17,709 nt of DNA, from positions 1 through 17,709 of the forward strand of contig JAQGMD010000287.1 in the NCBI GenBank assembly GCA_028292565.1. Direction: 5' to 3'. The notes under the pieces are model-generated. The model did not search any database. It saw nothing but the letters and a program-made list of their open reading frames with translations, and had not been told where the DNA came from. The translations under genes were made by a program, and so were the position numbers. The DNA is from Burkholderia sp. GTDB taxonomy: Bacteria; Pseudomonadota; Gammaproteobacteria; Burkholderiales; Burkholderiaceae. The first letter of the stretch is position 1. Each line of letters starts with the position of its first letter. This document shows, in pieces, positions 1 to 6,677 of the stretch.

Positions 1-1173
1 CTTATCACCTTTGTGCAGATCGATACGCCGCAGCGTGGTGCGCACGGCGGCCGCGATATGTTCGGCGTCAAGGGTCTCGCATTCGAGCGGCATGTCCGGC
101 ACGATCACCGGCACATTCTTGAGCGGCAGGACGCTCTGCGGGCGAACGTAAATCGTGCTGCCGCTGACCTGGATCGTGTACTGCGACGCACCGACCACGG
201 TCGCGCGTATGCCCTGGTCCGGTCTTTCGATGCGCGGCCCCCATTGCTTCACGCGTTCAAGGACAGCACGCGCGAGCATCGGACCGAGATCACCGAACGA
301 TTGCGCTTGCAGAGCGTAGATATATTCGGATACCCCACCGGAAAAGGTAATGACGTCCGGCTTGTTTTCATTGCGTAATGGGTCGAGGCGCAGAAGCGAT
401 GCTGATTCGCTTGACAGCGATGGGCTCTGCATGATTTCCAGCAGCCGGTCGGCCATGCGCTCGACCATCCGCTTCAGCAGTTCCGCATCGGGCGTGGCAC
501 CGATTTCAAGCTTCAGGCCGACCTCGCCGGCGAAACGATGACCGGCCTCTTCGATCCGCGTTACGCATCCCGCTCCATCGAAGGAAACGATGCGCGCGCC
601 GATGTCGACTGCAGTCATATCGGCCAGTTCTCCCGCTTCGCACACAGCGAGCTTCGATGTGCCGCCGCCGATGTCGATATTCATCACGCGCGCACTTTCG
701 CGAATCGAACGCGCGGCCGCGCCCGAGCCGAACGCGGCGAGTGTGGTCTCAAGTCCGTCGCCGGCGCTGACTGATACGAACTTACCGGCCTGCGCGGCGA
801 ACAGGTCGCCGATAGCGCGTGCGTTACTGCGGCGCACCGCTACGCCGGTGAGGATGAGGGCACCGGTATCGATCGCAGCTGGATCGACTTTTGCCAATTG
901 ATATTGGCGATCGATAAAACTGCCGAGCGCAGCCGCATCGATCATCATGCCTTCGGTATAGGGCGTGAGCAGCACTTCGGACTCATGCAGCACCTCGCGC
1001 TCGGACACGATGTAACGGTTGTCCATCCGCTCGAGTACGATGCGGGAAAATACGAGATGGGTAGTGGATGAGCCGATATCGACACCCACACTGATGAGGC
1101 GGATTTCATCCTCTTCTTCGAGGCTGCGCCTGACGTTACTGAAAAATATCCTGCCGCCCGCTTCCTCGCTCAT
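1..1173 (-). CDS. EutA-like ethanolamine ammonia-lyase reactivating factor (partial, C-terminus beyond left edge)
   Basis: An open frame of 391 codons runs from an ATG at 1173 to the first base of the window with no stop, so the C-terminus is missing. By the family, EutA is an actin/Hsp70-fold ATPase that exchanges damaged cobalamin out of ethanolamine ammonia-lyase (EutBC) in the cytoplasm. Visible support: a phosphate-1 loop GVDIGSSTTHLVF at residues 30-42, a second loop NIDIGGGTSKLAV at 165-177, TFSGGVSEYIY at 276-286, and near the end the EutA-like stretches RATVVGASQYT, VSGSTIYV and LPLKNVPVI. EutA is usually about 470 residues, so roughly 80 are outside. The start is supported by an AGGAGA ribosome site 8-9 bases upstream. 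No EutBC gene is visible here; it may lie beyond the left edge, or this may be a paralogue serving another cobalamin enzyme. Family assignment is firm, the client enzyme is not. Confidence 0.85.
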   Translation of the reverse strand, partial: MSEEAGGRIFFSNVRRSLEEEDEIRLISVGVDIGSSTTHLVFSRIVLERMDNRYIVSEREVLHESEVLLTPYTEGMMIDAAALGSFIDRQYQLAKVDPAAIDTGALILTGVAVRRSNARAIGDLFAAQAGKFVSVSAGDGLETTLAAFGSGAAARSIRESARVMNIDIGGGTSKLAVCEAGELADMTAVDIGARIVSFDGAGCVTRIEEAGHRFAGEVGLKLEIGATPDAELLKRMVERMADRLLEIMQSPSLSSESASLLRLDPLRNENKPDVITFSGGVSEYIYALQAQSFGDLGPMLARAVLERVKQWGPRIERPDQGIRATVVGASQYTIQVSGSTIYVRPQSVLPLKNVPVIVPDMPLECETLDAEHIAAAVRTTLRRIDLHKGDK

Positions 1174-1210
1174 GGAAGGCGTCTCCTGATTTGATTATTG
1201 TGAGAGTGTG

Positions 1211-1431
1211 GGACTCCCCTCTCCCGCTTGCGCTAAGGTTTACCCACATTTCGGCAGGGCCGTCAAAGCCCCCTCCCCTTCTAGTGGACGGTCAGGGTCG
1301 GGTTGGGGTTCGGTCCATGCGAGAGAAACCCATCCCTCAGCCGGGCGCCCCCATCCCGGCTTTCGGAAGGAGCAGAGGTGCCGCGACATACTTGCGGGTA
1401 AACCTCAGCCCGGCTGCGGGAGTGGGGAGAA
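1211..1431. repeat. Inverted-repeat element of about 220 bp (MITE/REP-like)
   Basis: This fills most of the 270-base gap between the cupin and EutA-like genes. The left arm holds CTCCCCTCTCCCGC (1214-1227) and AGGTTTACCC (1236-1245). The right arm holds their complements in mirror order: GGGTAAACCT (1396-1405, exact) and GCGGGAGTGGGGAG (1416-1429, imperfect). Inside, GGGTTGGGGTT and AACCCATCCC can pair as a further hairpin. No coding frame with plausible composition is present. The outer arm shares its core with the short hairpins at 11326 and 13461. It is probably a non-autonomous repeat; no target-site duplication was established. Confidence 0.6.
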
Positions 1432-1443
1432 CGAATTACCGCA

Positions 1444-2673
1444 TCAATCCACAACATTCGCCGTAGTCGAGTTCTTATCCTCAGGCGGCAGATACCATTT
1501 CGGATCCATCCGGCTGGGCACCCCGTTCTTCTTCAGCGTCTCTTCGTACTCATTACGGATATACGGATCTTCCATCCAGTAAGGAATCGCCGTACCACCA
1601 GCGTTGACGTCGATAGCGGTGTAGTCGGTATGCTTCTCGCCCGGAGGTCCGGGATCGCGCCCCGGATTATGCGGACCAAACCAGGCAGTAAGGCGGAACG
1701 GATCTTCCGAAACGCTGAAGTGCTGGTGATACCAGCGTGCTCCACCGGGCGCAGCCGTCACGAGGCCCACCGGCTCGTAGTCGAGACGACGGACCTGGTC
1801 CGCATTGCCGTCCTGCCATGGATTGACGCCGAGCTTCTCAGGCCAGGTATAGGTATAACCCTTACCCTTCAGGCAAATCAGGATCGCCGCCGAGGTATGC
1901 GCATGTGCCTTCGAGTATCGACCGTTCTCATGCTGTCCGATCCAGAAGTAAAAGCAGTTGTTCGTCATGAACGGCTCAATGCGGCGATAGCCCGGCGAAC
2001 GGCGGTTATCCAACGGCAGTTCGCAGTTGATCGCATCCGGGATCAGGTTGGTGCGGCACATCGCCAGTCCACGCACCGGGTCCGGTTCGATCTCATCCTT
2101 CGGCTTGTAGAAGTCGTCCGCGCCGCTGAAACGGTCGCGGAAGATGAACGGGTTGTCGAACACCGCCTGGAAGTTGTTGATCATGTTGATCACGTTCGGA
2201 GCGGTATTGCCGCCCAATAGCAATGCGCCGCCCGAGCTGCCATTGACGATGCGGAAATTCGCATTCATCGGGATCGAAAACATCGAACCCTTCTGCCACT
2301 CGAACACATGCTTTTTGGTGTCGCCGTCCTGCCATACTTCGGTCGTGCCGCGCCCTTCGACAACCAGGTAAATCTCTTCGAACATGTGCTTCTCGACATT
2401 GAGCGCACCCGCCGGCGGCACCTCGACCACGAAACAGCCCCACTTGCCTTCGGTACCGTAGAGCTGGATGAAGTGCCCGCGGCCGCCTTTGCGCTTCCAG
2501 TCGAACAGCGGAAGGTTCTGCACCTTGCTGATGCCGATGTCGCGGAATACGGGAATGCCTTCCTGCTCCATGAACGCGTCGTAGGGCGTCGGCTGTTTCT
2601 TGAACTGGCCGAAGCCGGCTTTCTTGTTGCCGGCCGGTTCATGCCAGTGGGTACGATCTTTATCGTGCGGCAT
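1444..2673 (-). CDS. Two-domain cupin protein
   Basis: A 409-residue cytoplasmic protein (no signal peptide) with two cupin barrels, at about residues 66-160 and 235-345. The second barrel keeps metal-ligand-like residues: HAH at 257-259 in motif 1 and H316/H318 in the motif 2 region. However, the usual motif 1 glutamate is not evident. The first barrel has only H96 and E99/E100, with PMNANF (135-140) where a histidine is normally found, so it may not bind metal. This layout resembles gentisate-dioxygenase-type bicupins, but I cannot assign a reaction. From memory, proteins of this type in Bradyrhizobium and Burkholderiales sometimes carry the name 'ethanolamine ammonia lyase-activating protein'. 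That would fit the EutA-like gene downstream on the same strand but is weak evidence. The start is set by a strong AGGAGGAAG at 2678-2686. Confidence 0.8.
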   Translation of the reverse strand: MPHDKDRTHWHEPAGNKKAGFGQFKKQPTPYDAFMEQEGIPVFRDIGISKVQNLPLFDWKRKGGRGHFIQLYGTEGKWGCFVVEVPPAGALNVEKHMFEEIYLVVEGRGTTEVWQDGDTKKHVFEWQKGSMFSIPMNANFRIVNGSSGGALLLGGNTAPNVINMINNFQAVFDNPFIFRDRFSGADDFYKPKDEIEPDPVRGLAMCRTNLIPDAINCELPLDNRRSPGYRRIEPFMTNNCFYFWIGQHENGRYSKAHAHTSAAILICLKGKGYTYTWPEKLGVNPWQDGNADQVRRLDYEPVGLVTAAPGGARWYHQHFSVSEDPFRLTAWFGPHNPGRDPGPPGEKHTDYTAIDVNAGGTAIPYWMEDPYIRNEYEETLKKNGVPSRMDPKWYLPPEDKNSTTANVVD

Positions 2674-2737
2674 TTGTCTTCCTCCTAATTGATTTTTTGC
2701 GGCGAACGTCTGTCCCGCTTTTTTGGACTTCTTCCTT

Positions 2738-2762
2738 GTTCTGATATGCGGAACTATGTTCC
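2738..2762. promoter_or_regulatory. Operator candidate A in the cupin leader
   Basis: Read on the minus strand, 2738-2754 is GTTCCGCATATCAGAAC, 16 of 17 matches to the motif shared with sites at 5888, 7811 and 7842. It overlaps a second perfect dyad, GGAAC-TAT-GTTCC (2750-2762). Relative to the predicted cupin promoter (2776-2804) it lies just downstream of the expected transcription start, about +7 to +31. That placement fits a repressor operator. The regulator is unknown; a dimeric IclR-type protein is one possibility. Confidence 0.65.
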
Positions 2763-2775
2763 TACTGATGGACTT

Positions 2776-2804
2776 ATCGTACCCAACGGCTGTTGAAAAG
2801 TCAA
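2776..2804 (-). promoter_or_regulatory. Sigma-70-type promoter for the cupin gene
   Basis: On the minus strand, TTGACT (2799-2804) is followed after exactly 17 bases by TACGAT (2776-2781), giving a predicted start near 2769 and a leader of about 95 bases. The -35 box matches 5 of 6 and the -10 box 4 of 6 consensus positions. Confidence 0.55.
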
Positions 2805-2822
2805 TTCGGGGAGTTCTCGTTT

Positions 2823-2858
2823 TTACTCCTTCCCCCCGTGCAGGAGGAAGGAGTAAAG
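2823..2858. repeat. Perfect 12-bp inverted repeat (hairpin) after the molybdenum-subunit gene
   Basis: TTTACTCCTTCC (2823-2834) and GGAAGGAGTAAA (2847-2858) are exact complements around a 12-base loop. It lies about 50 bases past the stop of the minus-strand molybdopterin gene and upstream of the cupin promoter. On the minus strand the bases after the stem are A-rich, not T-rich, so it is not a classical intrinsic terminator. It may be a REP-like hairpin or mRNA 3'-end stabiliser. Confidence 0.5.
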
Positions 2859-2910
2859 CGCGTGGCTTCGCGACAGGTCTGCAGCGTGATTAGTGCCCCA
2901 ACGCCGAAAT

Positions 2911-5193
2911 CTAACCCAACGCCGCCAACACCCGCTCCCGCGTCATCGGCGCCTTCCGCAACCTCACCCCGGTCGCATCAAAGAACGCATTCGCAATAGC
3001 AGCCGGCACAATCCGCGAAGACGCTTCCCCTGCACCAGTCGGAGCAACGTCCGGACGATTGATCAGCACAACTTCAACCGACTCCGGCGCATCCTTCATG
3101 TCGAGAATCGGATAGCTCATCCAATCAACGCTCGTGACCATGTTCTGATCAAAGCGTACCTCCTCAAGCAACGCGCGCGAAACCGCCTGCACCACGCCAC
3201 CCTCGATGGTGTTACGCAAGCCCGCAGGGTTAACCACCAGACCACAGTCATGGGCAACGGTGAGCTTCTTGCACCAGATGCGTCCCGTCTTGCGTTCGAC
3301 TTCCACCTCAGCCACAACCGCCACGATCGTGCCTCCGCGCTGCGCATAGGCGATACCGCGCCCCCCAAGCACATCACCGGAACGATCGCGTTGCTGCGAT
3401 GTGCGCGGCTGCCAACCGGCTTTGTCGGCGGCAGCTTTAACCACATCCTTGTCGCGCGGAGCGGTGAGATATTTCAGGCGGAACGCAACCGGATCTTCAC
3501 CGGTAGCGGCGGCAATTTCATCCATGAATTGTTCGCTGGCGTACTGAACCTGAAGTCCAACCGGATCGCGCATGTGCGAAGTGCGTAGCGGCGATGCACG
3601 GTCCAACAGCGGTGGCACCACTTCCCAGCCGAGTACCTTGTTGTCGAAGCCATAGCTTTCCGCCGGCACACCGAAGCCGACGCCGATTTTCGGCGGCATG
3701 CCGATTTCCATACCCGCGAGGCTGTCACGTGGGTCGGACTCGTTACTGTTGATCATGGCCCGCGAAAACCCGCGCGACACGAACTCATAGCCGACAACCT
3801 TGCCCGATGCATCGAGAGCCGCACGAGCGCGATGCACGGAAGCCGGCGCTTTCGGATCCCAGGCAGTGCCGTCATGACGCATGTACTGCACGCGCACGGG
3901 CTTACCGGTGAGTTTGGACAGCAGTGCAGCATCAAGCGCCGCATCGCCTGCATCATTGCGGCCATACGAACCAGGCCCGATAACCCAGATGCCCTGTACC
4001 TTCTCCGGCGGCAGGCCGAGCATCTTCGCTACGCCATCGCGCGCGTAATGCGGCTTCTGCGTGCCAGTCCAGACGGTGGCGCCGTCCGGCTTCGCATCAA
4101 CCACCGCGCACGCAGGCCCCATGCTGGCATGCGACTGGAACGGCCATTCATACTCCGCCTCGATCACTTTCGCAGCACCCTGAAAGGCAGCCGCGACGTC
4201 ACCTTTCTTCACCTCGTCCTCACGCGTCACGGTCGGCGCGGAACGGATATGGTCATGCACCTTGTCGTGACCAGGGAATGGTTTCTTCGCCTCGCTCCAT
4301 TGCACCTTGAGTGTCTGCGCAGCGCGCACCGCATCCCATTCCTTTTCCGCGACGACAGCGAGGAAGTCCTTTTCGTGGATCACGCGCGCGCCCTTGATCT
4401 TGCTGATCGAGGCCACGTCCACTTTCGCCGGAACACTGCCCGCGTGTGGCGTACGTATCACCCTTGCGTGCAGCATGCCCGGAACCGATATGTCAGAGAC
4501 GTACGAATCGGTTCCAAATACCTTCCATGCGACATCGCGACGCGGCAGCGACTTGCCGACCACCTTGTACTCGGACGGCGACTTCGGCTTGGCCGTGCCC
4601 TTCACGTCCATCTGGTTGCCGACCTGTTTGTTCCATTCCACTTTCGAATTGAAGTACCTGCCCCCGATCAGGTCGGCATAGCTCACGCGCTTGCCTGCAT
4701 CGTCAAGGGATGCGATTACCCCGTCGTTGACCGCAAGCCGTTCCGCCGGCACACCGAGCTGTTGCGCAGCCATGCCCACGAGTATGCGTCGTGCCTCGGC
4801 CGCGGCGTTGCGCAGCGGCTTCGCACCGGCCTGAATCCCGAGCGCGCTCGACGCACCGCCCTGGTTCAGCGATGTGGAGGTATCACCCATGACCACGTTC
4901 ACCTTCTCGAATGGCACATCGAGTTCCTCGGCGACGATCTGCGCAATGGCGACCTCCAGGCCCTGGCCGAGGTCGACCTTGCCGTAATAGGCGGTCACGC
5001 TGCCGTCGGGCTTGATTGCCACCCAGGAGTCGAGTTCCTCCGGGGCGAGCGGCGGTTTGACTGCGGCCACTCCGGCGGTAGCTTGCGCCATTGCGGGTGC
5101 TGCGACCCACGGCATGGTTGCGGAAACCACCAACGCCCCGGAGGCTTTCAGGAAATCGCGCCGCTTCATCGAGCTGTTGTTCTGATCGTTCAT
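2911..5193 (-). CDS. Molybdopterin-binding large subunit of an IorB-type (xanthine dehydrogenase family) hydroxylase
   Basis: A 760-residue catalytic subunit of a molybdenum hydroxylase that inserts water-derived oxygen into a heteroaromatic or aldehyde substrate. A Tat signal starts at residue 9 (MKRRDFLKASG, twin Arg at 11-12), then a hydrophobic stretch and AMA-Q (cleavage after about residue 36), so the complex is periplasmic. The xanthine-dehydrogenase-family catalytic glutamate is E723 in GAGEASS near the C-terminus. LNQGGASSALGIQAG and GPGSYGRNDAG are in the expected cofactor-binding areas. Length and partner match isoquinoline 1-oxidoreductase beta rather than the CoxL/FAD three-subunit type. 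The start overlaps no other gene: AGAGGAGAT sits over the stop of the upstream [2Fe-2S] gene, 11 bases away, so the two are translated from one message. Residue 9 is a possible alternative start. No XdhC-type chaperone is visible. The substrate is unknown. Confidence 0.92.
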   Translation of the reverse strand: MNDQNNSSMKRRDFLKASGALVVSATMPWVAAPAMAQATAGVAAVKPPLAPEELDSWVAIKPDGSVTAYYGKVDLGQGLEVAIAQIVAEELDVPFEKVNVVMGDTSTSLNQGGASSALGIQAGAKPLRNAAAEARRILVGMAAQQLGVPAERLAVNDGVIASLDDAGKRVSYADLIGGRYFNSKVEWNKQVGNQMDVKGTAKPKSPSEYKVVGKSLPRRDVAWKVFGTDSYVSDISVPGMLHARVIRTPHAGSVPAKVDVASISKIKGARVIHEKDFLAVVAEKEWDAVRAAQTLKVQWSEAKKPFPGHDKVHDHIRSAPTVTREDEVKKGDVAAAFQGAAKVIEAEYEWPFQSHASMGPACAVVDAKPDGATVWTGTQKPHYARDGVAKMLGLPPEKVQGIWVIGPGSYGRNDAGDAALDAALLSKLTGKPVRVQYMRHDGTAWDPKAPASVHRARAALDASGKVVGYEFVSRGFSRAMINSNESDPRDSLAGMEIGMPPKIGVGFGVPAESYGFDNKVLGWEVVPPLLDRASPLRTSHMRDPVGLQVQYASEQFMDEIAAATGEDPVAFRLKYLTAPRDKDVVKAAADKAGWQPRTSQQRDRSGDVLGGRGIAYAQRGGTIVAVVAEVEVERKTGRIWCKKLTVAHDCGLVVNPAGLRNTIEGGVVQAVSRALLEEVRFDQNMVTSVDWMSYPILDMKDAPESVEVVLINRPDVAPTGAGEASSRIVPAAIANAFFDATGVRLRKAPMTRERVLAALG

Positions 5194-5204
5194 GTGATCT
5201 CCTC

Positions 5205-5669
5205 TTAAGCCATCTGGGTCTGTGCGCGTTTAATCGCGCGCAGGATCGAGACGTGCGTCCCGCAACGGCACTTCAGGCCGGTGAGCGCCTCGCGGATCTG
5301 GGCGTCGGAGGCCTTGGGATTTTTATCGAGGAAGGCGGCGGCCGTCATCATCCAGCCACTGGTGCAATAGCCGCACTGAGGCACTTGTTCTTCAACGAAG
5401 GCCACTTGCAACGGGTGCGGATTCTCCGGGGTGCCGAGGCCGGCGAGGGTCGTGACCCGCTTGTCCTTTACCGCTGATACCGGCAGCACGCAGGAACGCA
5501 CCGGTTCGCCATTCAAATGCACGGTGCAGGCGCCGCACTGCGCCAGGCCGCAGCCGAATTTCGGGTTCTTCATTTTCAGGTCGTCCCGGAGCGCGTAGAG
5601 CAGCGGCATTTCCGGCGCGGCATCGACTGTCACGGGCTTGCCGTCGACTTTGAATTTGTATTTGGCCAT
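5205..5669 (-). CDS. [2Fe-2S] small subunit of the IorAB-type molybdenum hydroxylase
   Basis: A 154-residue two-cluster ferredoxin-like subunit that takes electrons from the molybdenum centre of the downstream partner. The N-terminal plant-type cluster ligands are C40, C45, C48 and C60 (CGLAQCGACTV then C60). The C-terminal helical cluster ligands are C99, C102 (QCGYC) and C134, C136 (CRC). Length fits IorA and related small subunits. It has no signal peptide, so it is presumably exported folded with the Tat-tagged large subunit (known for this class). With no FAD subunit nearby, the electron acceptor is probably a cytochrome c-type chain, as inferred from family precedent. The start has GGAGGAAAC immediately upstream. 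A good promoter lies at 5845-5873. Confidence 0.93.
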   Translation of the reverse strand: MAKYKFKVDGKPVTVDAAPEMPLLYALRDDLKMKNPKFGCGLAQCGACTVHLNGEPVRSCVLPVSAVKDKRVTTLAGLGTPENPHPLQVAFVEEQVPQCGYCTSGWMMTAAAFLDKNPKASDAQIREALTGLKCRCGTHVSILRAIKRAQTQMA

Positions 5670-5714
5670 GTTTCCTCCAGTGGCGGGCGTATCGGATCAA
5701 ACAGCGTTGTTGGT

Positions 5715-5733
5715 TTCGCGAATCACTCGCGAA
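5715..5733. repeat. 7-bp inverted repeat in the [2Fe-2S] gene leader
   Basis: TTCGCGA (5715-5721) and TCGCGAA (5727-5733) are perfect complements around ATCAC. It lies 46 bases before the ATG at 5669, inside the predicted leader. It could be an operator or an RNA hairpin; nothing distinguishes these. Confidence 0.4.
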
Positions 5734-5844
5734 GCTCAGGGATGTTTCATACAGGTTGGTTGCTGCGGGCGCGCGACGGGATACCTGGAATGGGTAGGCA
5801 TGCTGTGTCTCCGTTTGGATTTATCGCTTTGGTTTTATTCGACC

Positions 5845-5873
5845 TTTTTACCTTGCCGATCCGGCCGTGTCAA
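5845..5873 (-). promoter_or_regulatory. Sigma-70-type promoter for the molybdenum hydroxylase operon
   Basis: On the minus strand a perfect TTGACA (5868-5873) is followed after 17 bases by TAAAAA (5845-5850, 4 of 6). The predicted start is near 5838. Operator candidate B lies about 50-66 bases upstream of it. Confidence 0.55.
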
Positions 5874-5887
5874 ACAGATGGACCCGC

Positions 5888-5904
5888 GTTCCGCATATCG
5901 GAAT
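5888..5904. promoter_or_regulatory. Operator candidate B, divergent control region
   Basis: GTTCCGCATATCGGAAT matches the shared 17-bp consensus at 16 positions and contains the perfect dyad TTCCG-CATAT-CGGAA. It sits upstream of the predicted molybdenum hydroxylase promoter (about -50 to -66) and 85-101 bases before the isochorismatase-like start, so it could control both genes. The upstream position fits activation better than repression for the minus-strand operon. Confidence 0.65.
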
Positions 5905-5988
5905 CTCGGGCGTGTAACAGGAAGCACATAGCGCATGTCGGCTATCATGATCGGCCGCAGCCTTATAAAAATAACCACGGAGACCCTG

Positions 5989-6612
5989 ATGGCAAAAAGC
6001 GCACTGGACCCACGTCGTACCGCACTTTTGTTTTTTGACATGCTGAATGGGCACGTCAAGAAAGACGACCCTGCCACGCAAGCGCGATGCGCTCCAGTCG
6101 TTGCCGCTTCGACGAAGTTGCTGCAAGCCGCACGTGCGCACGGCATGATGGTCGCGTATGCCGGCGCCAATCATCGCCCGGACAATGCCACCAGCGCACA
6201 CACCATACGTGACATGGATTTCGGAAAACGCGCAGTGGATCCGAACCAACCGCCTGTGTTCAAGCCTATCGTCGCCGGCGGCACATGGGAAGCGCAGGTG
6301 ATCGATGAACTCGCGCCGGCGCCGGAGGACTACATGATTCCGAAATACCGGTGGAGCGCGTTCTACCAAACCTACCTCGACCTCGCGCTACGCACCCGCA
6401 AAGTGGACACCATCATTCTTGCCGGCGGATCTACCGAGATCGGAGTGGCCAGCACCGCCTACTCCGCGCGGGACATGGATTACAACATCGTAATTGTCAG
6501 CGACGCGTGTACATCACCTGTGCGTGATGCTCACGACAACCTGATGCAGAATGTTTTCCCGCGGATGGCGTGGGTGCGTACAGCGTCAGAAGTGGTGGCG
6601 CTGCTCGGGTGA
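5989..6612 (+). CDS. Isochorismatase-fold hydrolase lacking the cysteine nucleophile
   Basis: A 207-residue isochorismatase-like protein, cytoplasmic. The start at 5989 (MAKSALDPRR) is preferred over an in-frame ATG at 5935 because GGAG lies 7 bases upstream and the fold begins at LLFFDML. In the family, Asp, Lys and Cys form a triad. D17 and K119 (IPKYRWSAF) are present, but the Cys position is G152 in GGSTEIGVASTA. Glycine at this place is known in true isochorismatases (EntB, PhzD), which hydrolyse a vinyl ether, while amidase members keep Cys. I infer this is not a cysteine amidase; there are no siderophore or phenazine genes nearby, so its substrate is open. It is divergent from the molybdenum hydroxylase operon and shares operator candidate B. 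Confidence 0.88.
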   Translation: MAKSALDPRRTALLFFDMLNGHVKKDDPATQARCAPVVAASTKLLQAARAHGMMVAYAGANHRPDNATSAHTIRDMDFGKRAVDPNQPPVFKPIVAGGTWEAQVIDELAPAPEDYMIPKYRWSAFYQTYLDLALRTRKVDTIILAGGSTEIGVASTAYSARDMDYNIVIVSDACTSPVRDAHDNLMQNVFPRMAWVRTASEVVALLG

Positions 6613-6626
6613 GTGGAGGTAATCGG

Positions 6627-6647
6627 CCTTCCCCTTCAAGGGGAAGG
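6627..6647. terminator. Hairpin between convergent genes (bidirectional terminator-like)
   Basis: CCTTCCCCTT and AAGGGGAAGG form a perfect 10-bp inverted repeat with a single central base, between the stops at 6612 and 6678. There is no T-run on either side, so it may be a REP-type hairpin that ends or protects both transcripts. Confidence 0.5.
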
Positions 6648-6677
6648 ACCAACAGCGCACCCGCCCGCCCCGACACC

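Larger units (their letters stand above)
5670..5988. other. Divergent control region between [2Fe-2S] and isochorismatase-like genes
   Basis: These 319 bases hold no credible gene. They contain the minus-strand promoter at 5845-5873, operator candidate B at 5888-5904, and a 7-bp hairpin at 5715-5733 in the [2Fe-2S] leader. On the plus strand, TATCAT at 5943-5948 is a weak -10 candidate for the isochorismatase-like gene, without a good -35. The predicted [2Fe-2S] leader is long, about 170 bases. Confidence 0.6.

Noticed and set aside
1191..1582. Plus-strand frames in the gap before the cupin stop
   Set aside because: They translate the inverted-repeat element and run into the antisense of the cupin gene; no ribosome site or domain.
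3832..5208. Long plus-strand open frame of 458 codons
   Set aside because: It lies opposite the molybdopterin subunit, whose frame has clear motifs and a Tat signal. The antisense frame is rich in Arg/His with no recognisable domain, as expected from GC-rich shadow frames.
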